Made by a program: the position numbers and the translations under genes
The notes under the pieces: generated by a model
What the model saw: only the letters and a program-made list of their open reading frames with translations
What the model was told of the DNA's origin: nothing
Database searches by the model: none
Part shown: in pieces, positions 1 through 3,936 of the stretch
How the letters are laid out: each line of letters opens with the position of its first letter
How positions within the stretch are numbered: the first letter of the stretch is position 1
Assembly: GCA_024636425.1 (NCBI GenBank)
Contig: JAGXHB010000172.1
Coordinates: 1-5,390, forward strand
From: Roseobacter sp.
GTDB taxonomy: Bacteria > Pseudomonadota > Alphaproteobacteria > Rhodobacterales > Rhodobacteraceae
DNA: 5,390 nucleotides
Reading direction: 5' to 3'

Positions 1-126
1 CACCGAAGTTCTATTCCGCGCCGATCAAACATGACACCATGCATAATACCCCGCACCGACCGCTGGGAACCGTCTCTGCCTGAGTCATACCGCCGCAGCC
101 TCAAACCAAACAAACCGATTCAGTAA

Positions 127-485
127 TTGTTGCGGATGTCCTTAGTGCCGGAAACAGCTCGCCAAAATGCGATTTGGAAGGCGCGCTTTCCGCCGCACTT
201 TCTATCGCAAGTTCGACTGGAGTTCGACCGCGCCCACGAAGCGATCATTAATCCAGAATATTGGGACCAAGCCCAGGAGCAACTGAAAGTCCGGGCAGCG
301 AAGGGCAGGGGACAGAATGCTGCGAAGCAAACGTCATTGCTCTGCGGCAAATTGTTTGGCGAGACTGGCGACAGGTTAACGCCTTCGCATAGCAAGACAT
401 CATAAGGGACGCGGTTTCGGTACTATGTCTCGCATCGTCTGATCAACGCAGCGGTGAAGCGAACTTGGATGGCTGGCGTCTGCTT
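127..485 (+). pseudogene. Large serine recombinase, C-terminal fragment (broken)
   Basis: Large serine recombinases carry out site-specific integration or excision. This is only part of the C-terminal recombinase/zinc-ribbon region. The recognisable part starts near 238 with HEAIINPEYWDQAQEQL, then SLLCGKLFGETGDRLTPSHS, the typical 'SLL.GLL.D..G.RMTPTH' stretch. A TAA at 403-405 stops the frame, but the same frame resumes at 406 with GTRFRYYVSHRLINAAVK, the conserved RYRYYVS block. The TAA therefore replaces one codon, probably Lys (AAA). About 60 bases on, DGWRL, the next conserved block, reads in another frame (468-482), so there is also a frameshift near 460-467. The catalytic N-terminal resolvase domain is absent: upstream there is a stop at 121-123 and no recognisable similarity. 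The ATG at 136 and the TTG at 127 have no convincing ribosome site and are not real starts. I am confident of the family and of the decay, less so of the left end. Confidence 0.75.
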
Positions 486-547
486 CAGGTCAACGCAACG
501 CAACTTTTTACGCGCGAACAGGGGCTCCGCTTTTCGGTAACGTCAAT

Positions 548-586
548 CGATCCGAATTCGGGGGTCATCTTCGATCCGTCGGATCG
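548..586. repeat. CGATCCG repeat: two direct copies and one inverted copy
   Basis: CGATCCG occurs at 548-554 and 572-578, and its reverse complement CGGATCG at 580-586. The last two form a perfect 7-bp inverted repeat around a single T. The cluster lies in the orphan stretch (about 486-598) between the serine recombinase remnant and the IS91 remnant, where I recognise no coding similarity. It may be a leftover site or a chance cluster in GC-rich DNA. Confidence 0.3.
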
Positions 587-598
587 GTTTGCTTCGAC

Positions 599-901
599 AT
601 ATGCGAACGCGCTCTGATGGATCTACACCGCGCGGGCAAACTCACATTCTTCAGCAATCTCGAAGGGCTGGCTGAGGCCGATGCATTCACCACCTGGCTC
701 GCCCCTTTCCGCAAATCCGAATGGGTGGTCTATGCCACATCGCCCTTCGGAGGGCCCGAGGCCGTGCTGGCCTACCTGAGTCGCTATACGCATCGGGTGG
801 CGATTTCGCACGTCCGTTTGGTCAGCGCAGACGCCGAGACCGTCGCCTTCCGCTGAAAGGATTACCGCATCATATCGGGTGGCCGACAAAAGGTGATGCG
901 G
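599..901 (+). pseudogene. IS91-family transposase (Y2_Tnp), C-terminal fragment with nonsense codon
   Basis: IS91 transposases are HUH/Y2 single-strand nucleases that move by a rolling-circle-like mechanism. The fragment, from ALMDLHRAGKLTFF onward, matches the family's C-terminal part: the 'LAPFRKSEWVVYA' and 'PFGGPEAVLAYLSRYTHRVAIS' blocks are characteristic. The motif YLSRY holds the two tyrosines spaced four apart (residues 53 and 57 counted from the ATG at 617) that form the Y2 active site. The HUH histidine motif, which lies further upstream in intact proteins, is missing. A TGA at 854-856 stands where the family has Trp in 'FRWKDYRI'; KDYRI follows directly in frame. After KVMRL (near 892-904) the family sequence stops and a receiver domain takes over in the same frame. 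The piece is therefore cut at both ends and carries an internal stop. The ATG at 617 is an accidental start inside the domain. Confidence 0.85.
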
Positions 902-1057
902 TTGCGCGTGCTGCTGGTGGAGGACGATGTTCTAATCCGAATGGCAACCGCAGAAATGCTGGCTGATTTGGGTCATAAGGTGGTCGAGGCCGGTACGATA
1001 GCCGAAGCATCGGAATTGCTGGGCAGGCAGACCTTGCAGGTAATGATCACCGACCTT
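893..1057 (+). pseudogene. Response-regulator receiver domain, N-terminal fragment
   Basis: This is the first half of a CheY-like receiver domain, which takes phosphate from a sensor histidine kinase. Counting from the ATG at 896, RVLLVEDDVLIRM gives the acidic pocket (Glu9, Asp10, Asp11), and VMITDL ends with the phospho-acceptor Asp53. The helix between them (EMLADLGHKVVEAGT) is typical of alphaproteobacterial receivers. Similarity ends at about 1057, where an IS5-family fragment begins on the opposite strand; the rest of the domain (Thr/Ser switch residue and Lys) is missing. At the left end the domain is in frame with the IS91 remnant. The GTG at 893 and ATG at 896 are both possible starts, but KVMRL also fits the IS91 protein, so the exact junction is ambiguous. 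The original gene could have been a free-standing regulator or the receiver of a hybrid kinase. It cannot fold into an active receiver as it stands. Confidence 0.75.
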
Positions 1058-1349
1058 AGAGCGCATGATGGATGCGATCGAGTGTGCCATCATGGGTCCA
1101 GCGGCAGAAATAGTCGTTCACCGTGCTGCGCGGCTGCAAGTCCTTCGGCAGCGACGCCCATTGGCAGCCTGTGCCGAGAATGTACATTAGCCCACCTCTG
1201 ATCTCGCGTACCACGACTGTCCGTTTGTTGCCGCCCCGCTTGGCGGGCGGGATCAGCGGAGAAATGATCCTCCATTCCTCGTCTGTCAAATCGCTGGGGT
1301 AGCGCAGCCCACTGCGGTCATAGCGACCGCGGTGCTCGTTCGTCCACAT
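1056..1349 (-). pseudogene. IS5-family transposase, N-terminal fragment
   Basis: The opening MWTNEHRGRYDRSGLRYPSD, followed by LTDEEWRIISPLIPPAKRGG, is the standard start of the IS5-family transposase group with a DUF4096-like N-terminal domain. The fragment continues through GLMYILGTGCQWASLPKDL and ends at DRIHHAL plus a stop. In intact relatives this point is followed by about 20 more residues of OrfA, or by the rest of a single-ORF transposase with the DDE catalytic residues. The stop codon (1056-1058 on the + strand) is formed at the truncation point and is not a native end. The start ATG at 1347-1349 has a good ribosome site, so this is the true N-terminus. No catalytic residues remain, so it is inactive. 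Since the 3' side is lost exactly where the receiver remnant starts, a deletion from inside the IS into the neighbouring gene is the simplest explanation. Confidence 0.88.
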
Positions 1350-1440
1350 CCAGAAGCTCCTGTAAATCCTTGCCTCAGTCGACGATTCACAACTGATCCC
1401 AAAGATTCAAGATGTTCTCGGACGGACACTTAGCAGCCGG
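1058..1440 (-). mobile_element. Truncated IS5-family insertion sequence (transposase 5' end)
   Basis: This is the remnant of an IS5-family element, read on the minus strand, that keeps the upstream non-coding end and the first 96 or so codons of the transposase. The left limit (about 1058) is an abrupt truncation inside the transposase, where the receiver-domain sequence begins. The right limit is uncertain: the transposase starts at 1349, and terminal sequence could extend to about 1390-1440. I could not find a matching inverted repeat because the other end of the element is absent. Confidence 0.5.
1357..1361 (-). promoter_or_regulatory. Ribosome binding site of the IS5 transposase remnant
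   Basis: On the minus strand AGGAG lies seven bases before the ATG at 1349. This supports that ATG as the native transposase start. Confidence 0.6.
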
Positions 1441-1443
1441 TTA

Positions 1444-1457
1444 GGCCCGAGCGGGCC
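1444..1457. repeat. GC-rich inverted repeat GGCCCG-AG-CGGGCC
   Basis: A perfect 6-bp inverted repeat with a 2-base centre lies in the non-coding stretch between the IS5 remnant and the aminotransferase gene. No run of T follows on either strand, so it is not a convincing terminator. It may be a residue of the element's end or simply GC-rich sequence. Confidence 0.35.
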
Positions 1458-1610
1458 CCGCGGTGTGGCTTCCACAGACTGGCAGTTCTTGCGTGCCAAA
1501 GCATTTTCCGTCGCGCCCTTTCAGATCTGCGGACGACGTTCCGATGCTCAACCAGCCATGGCCCTGCGGGTCAGTATTGCCGGGCGGGCCACGCTTGCAG
1601 CGCCCCATCT

Positions 1611-1638
1611 AATCGTGTCTCCTATACCCGACACAATT
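1611..1638. promoter_or_regulatory. Candidate operator: imperfect 9-bp inverted repeat
   Basis: The arms AATCGTGTC (1611-1619) and GACACAATT (1630-1638) pair at eight of nine positions around a 10-base centre, TCCTATACCC. The site ends two bases before the ribosome binding site and 15 bases before the aminotransferase ATG. Its size (28 bp), its A/T-flanked arms in GC-rich DNA and its position suit an operator for a dimeric repressor; a short leader hairpin is the alternative. No regulator gene is in the window and I could not place a clear -35/-10 pair. The dyad is visible; its role is inferred. Confidence 0.45.
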
Positions 1639-1639
1639 C

Positions 1640-1643
1640 AGGA
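1640..1643 (+). promoter_or_regulatory. Ribosome binding site deciding the aminotransferase start
   Basis: AGGA ends ten bases before the ATG at 1654. It supports that codon over the in-frame GTG at 1465 and ATG at 1558, which have no comparable site. Confidence 0.5.
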
Positions 1644-1653
1644 CAGAGCCCCA

Positions 1654-2847
1654 ATGACTTTCAGATATGCCAAGCGGATGGCAAAGGTGCGGCCATCGGC
1701 AATTGGTGAATTGCTGGCCTTGGGGGCCGATCCGTCGATCATTTCCTTCGGCGGTGGTTATCCAGACGCCACGCTGTTTCCGCAGGAGCAGTTGGACGCC
1801 ATCTTTCACGACATCATTCGGGCGCCTGGGGGAGCCGCGATGCAATATGCGCCCTCCAACGGTTTACCGCATCTGCGCGGCCAGATCGCCCAACTGATGT
1901 CGGCGGATGGCACCCTTTGCACCGGTGATGATGTGCTTATCCTGCAAGGCTCTCAACAGGGTCTCGACTTTGCCGCACGGATGTTGATTGATCCCGATGA
2001 CGTGATCATCACCGAGGACCCTACCTTTCTGGGCGCCCTGATCGCTTTTGAGCCCAGCCAGCCCCAATACGCGGTCGTCCCCGTTGATGCAGACGGAATG
2101 CAGACTGAACGCCTCGAAGGGATCCTTTCGGCAAACCCACGGGCCCGGATGATCTACACCGTTCCGGATTTCCAAAACCCGACCGGCGTGACCCTCTCGC
2201 TCGCGCGGCGCAAGCAGTTGATCGCACTTGTAAACCGGTATGACCTGATCGTGCTGGAAGACACCCCCTACCGCCATATCCGGTTTTCCGGTCAAAACCT
2301 GCCCACCCTCAAGTCCTTGGACACAGAGGGGCGGGTCATCCACCTTGGCAGCTTTTCCAAAGTACTCGTCCCCGGTCTGCGGATCGGCTGGGCCATAGCA
2401 AGCCCTGACCTGCTTGCACGCATGGGCCTCTTGAAGGTTGCCGCCGACACCCAGACCTCGACCCTCAACATGGCGGCCGCCAGTCTGTTTCTGGATCGTT
2501 ACGACCTTTCGGCCCATATTGCGACCTTGCGGACGGCCTACTCCGCTAAGAAAGAGACCATGCTCGACGCCATTCGGCAACATTTCCCGCAAGACATCAG
2601 CGCAACCGACCCCGAAGGCGGTCTTTTCACCTGGCTCACGTTTCCCGAAAGCTTTGACGCCACTGTATTCATGCGCGACGTGGCTTTGCCGCAAGCCCGT
2701 GTGGCCTTTGTGCCCGGGGCCACCTTCTTTCCACTGACCCCGCGCGCCAATCACGCCCGCTTCAATTTCTCTGCCCATTCGGAGGCGAACATCCAGACCG
2801 GGATTGCTGCCTTGGGCTTGGCCTTGCACGCCAACTTATCCTTCTGA
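1654..2847 (+). CDS. PLP-dependent class I/II aminotransferase (LysN/MocR-type subgroup)
   Basis: This is a cytoplasmic fold-type I aminotransferase that moves an amino group between an amino acid and a 2-oxo acid using pyridoxal phosphate. With the ATG at 1654 it has 397 residues, the usual length. The start of the domain reads ISFGGGYPDATLFP (about 30-43), typical of the subgroup that includes 2-aminoadipate and aromatic aminotransferases and the C-terminal domains of MocR regulators. Cofactor residues are all visible: Asn175 in PDFQNPTG, Asp203 and Tyr206 in EDTPY, Lys236 (Schiff base) in SFSK, Arg243 in GLRIGW and Arg369 in ARFNF, expected to bind the substrate carboxylate. The frame is open upstream to 1366, but the extra 63 residues from 1465 look unlike protein of this family and are not counted. 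No GntR DNA-binding domain is fused. The next gene follows after 12 bases, so the two are probably cotranscribed. The substrate cannot be read from sequence; the RraA-family partner suggests its 2-oxo acid product is cleaved or decarboxylated. Confidence 0.92.
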   Translation: MTFRYAKRMAKVRPSAIGELLALGADPSIISFGGGYPDATLFPQEQLDAIFHDIIRAPGGAAMQYAPSNGLPHLRGQIAQLMSADGTLCTGDDVLILQGSQQGLDFAARMLIDPDDVIITEDPTFLGALIAFEPSQPQYAVVPVDADGMQTERLEGILSANPRARMIYTVPDFQNPTGVTLSLARRKQLIALVNRYDLIVLEDTPYRHIRFSGQNLPTLKSLDTEGRVIHLGSFSKVLVPGLRIGWAIASPDLLARMGLLKVAADTQTSTLNMAAASLFLDRYDLSAHIATLRTAYSAKKETMLDAIRQHFPQDISATDPEGGLFTWLTFPESFDATVFMRDVALPQARVAFVPGATFFPLTPRANHARFNFSAHSEANIQTGIAALGLALHANLSF

Positions 2848-2850
2848 ACC

Positions 2851-2855
2851 AGAGG
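2851..2855 (+). promoter_or_regulatory. Ribosome binding site of the RraA-family gene
   Basis: AGAGG lies in the 12-base gap between the two genes, with four bases to the ATG at 2860. The spacing is short but usable, and it fixes the start. Confidence 0.55.
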
Positions 2856-2859
2856 TACC

Positions 2860-3531
2860 ATGACAGTCACGCTTCACGCCCCACCCCCCTCTGACCTCAC
2901 ACCTGCCGAGATCGCCCGATGGGTTAGGATTCCCACAACGATCGCCGTTGATCTTGTCCTCGGCGCCGGTCAGATCGACCCTGACATCCGCCCGCTTCGG
3001 CCCGCAGGCCTGCAACCCAAGCTTTTCGGTCAGGCTTTCACCGTGCGCTGCGAAGCGCCCGATTTCGGCGCGGTCCTGCACGCGCTCGACGTGATAGAAC
3101 GGGGACAGGTTCTGGTGATCGACGCAGGTGGCCACCGCGATACGGCCATGATCGGAGACATTCTATGCGGTCACCTGCGCAACAAGGGCGTTGCGGGCCT
3201 GATCTGCGACGGGGCCGTCCGTGACGCGGGAACACTCGGCAGCTGGGACGATTTCCCGGTCTTTTCGCGGTGGATCACGCCACGTGGCCCGATTGGAGCA
3301 GACCGCGGCGCCGTCAACCTGCCCGTCGTGATCGGCGGTTGCCTTGTCGCCCCGGGGGATCTGGTGATCGGGGACGACGACGGTCTCGTCGCGCTGTCGC
3401 CTGTGGCCACCAGAACCTTTATCGCCGGTGCCGAAGCCAAGCTCACCCGTGAAGCCGAATGCATCAGCGCCCTCGCCTCTGGCAAATCGGCGGCCGAGGT
3501 CTTCAGTCTTAAGGTGGCCATCCGAGGCTGA
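2860..3531 (+). CDS. RraA / 4-hydroxy-4-methyl-2-oxoglutarate aldolase family protein
   Basis: This 223-residue cytoplasmic protein belongs to the RraA-like family. It includes metal-dependent HMG/CHA aldolases, which split 4-hydroxy-4-methyl-2-oxoglutarate or 4-carboxy-4-hydroxy-2-oxoadipate to pyruvate and decarboxylate oxaloacetate, and also RraA, a regulator of RNase E. Visible family features are GQAFTV near 57-62, VLVIDAGG near 84-91, GD (99-100), the DGAVRD block (117-122) and VAPGDLVIGDDDGLVALS (163-180). Asp100, Arg121 and Asp122 have the D-X20-R-D spacing I recall for the metal-binding, catalytically active members, so an enzyme is more likely than an RNase E inhibitor. The length is that of the family. 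It follows the aminotransferase by 12 bases, pointing to a shared pathway: transamination to a 2-oxo acid, then cleavage to pyruvate or decarboxylation. The substrate is unknown, and no ligA/ligB-type protocatechuate genes lie nearby in this window. Confidence 0.85.
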   Translation: MTVTLHAPPPSDLTPAEIARWVRIPTTIAVDLVLGAGQIDPDIRPLRPAGLQPKLFGQAFTVRCEAPDFGAVLHALDVIERGQVLVIDAGGHRDTAMIGDILCGHLRNKGVAGLICDGAVRDAGTLGSWDDFPVFSRWITPRGPIGADRGAVNLPVVIGGCLVAPGDLVIGDDDGLVALSPVATRTFIAGAEAKLTREAECISALASGKSAAEVFSLKVAIRG

Positions 3532-3559
3532 GGTTTTCTTGAGACCGGCCCTGCAGCAA

Positions 3560-3606
3560 GCTAACCCCCTGGTCCTGTGGCCAACTACCCAAGTCCGGGG
3601 CTTAGC
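3560..3606. repeat. Near-perfect inverted repeat downstream of the RraA-family gene
   Basis: GCTAACCCC (3560-3568) and GGGGCTTAGC (3597-3606) are inverted copies apart from one extra base, separated by 28 bases. The site starts 29 bases after the stop codon of the operon. It could form a stem that protects or ends the transcript, but there is no T-run, so an intrinsic terminator is not supported. Confidence 0.3.
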
Positions 3607-3612
3607 GACAAA

Positions 3613-3659
3613 AGCGCCTACGCTGAGCCTAAAGAAAGCTTCGGCGCGCCGAGGGCGCT
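3613..3659. repeat. Nested inverted repeats (AGCGCC/GGCGCT around TCGGCGCGCCGA)
   Basis: AGCGCC (3613-3618) pairs with GGCGCT (3654-3659), and the interval contains the 12-bp perfect palindrome TCGGCGCGCCGA (3641-3652). The function is unknown. It follows the previous inverted repeat closely, so the whole stretch 3560-3659 may fold as one structured 3' region. Confidence 0.3.
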
Positions 3660-3760
3660 CTCAAAGGTTATAGGGTGCCAAGCTGATACGCGGAAGCTGT
3701 GCGTGCTGCTCTGCTTGGATCGGACCAATATCCGCGGCGCAATGGGAGACCTCCGCAGCA

Positions 3761-3777
3761 GATCGCTCGAGGCGATC
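3761..3777. repeat. Small hairpin GATCGC-TCGAG-GCGATC
   Basis: Perfect 6-bp arms flank a 5-base loop. There is no T-run on either side. It lies between convergent genes and could help end transcription in a Rho-dependent way, but this is weak; a second palindrome, GCGCTGCAGCGC, sits at 3811-3822. Confidence 0.25.
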
Positions 3778-3936
3778 ACGGCCCAATGCTGCCGCTCACT
3801 CCATCAATCAGCGCTGCAGCGCAGCTTTGCGGAACCGGTCATTCGTGCACGGCGCAGCATTTGCGGGTGGTGAGCGACGGGTGGACGCCGATACTAATCA
3901 TCGCATTTTCCAGATGCTGCTCGGTCTCGCCACGGA

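Larger units (their letters stand above)
3532..3936. other. Gap between convergent genes, no gene supported
   Basis: This 405-bp stretch separates the ends of the RraA-family gene and the minus-strand TPR gene. Short open frames are present on the + strand, but their translations are rich in Arg, Ser and Cys and match nothing I know; none has a good ribosome site. Several short inverted repeats occur, and are listed separately, but none is followed by a run of T. It may be decayed DNA. I see no tRNA or small-RNA signature. Confidence 0.6.

Noticed and set aside
1..126. Further N-terminal coding sequence of the serine recombinase
   Set aside because: The frame has a stop at 121-123 and the translation before it shows no recombinase motifs in any + frame I checked.
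854..856. TGA as a recoded codon (selenocysteine or programmed readthrough) joining IS91 and receiver parts
   Set aside because: The family has Trp (TGG) here, a single-base change explains the TGA, both flanking parts are truncated, and no recoding element is evident.
1595..1630. Sigma-70 type promoter (TTGCAG with TATACC) before the aminotransferase
   Set aside because: The spacing is about 22 bases and the boxes are poor; not good enough to report as a promoter.
1465..1653. A longer aminotransferase starting at the GTG at 1465 (460 residues)
   Set aside because: The extra 63 residues do not resemble the family, there is no ribosome site at 1465, and the ATG at 1654 gives the normal length with AGGA upstream.
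1864..2829. 321-codon open frame on the minus strand
   Set aside because: It lies fully inside the aminotransferase gene, opposite all its conserved motifs, and its translation (Gly/Gln/Arg-rich) matches no family; it is a shadow of GC-rich coding DNA.
3540..3700. Intrinsic terminator for the aminotransferase-aldolase operon
   Set aside because: Inverted repeats exist but none is followed by a run of T on the + strand.
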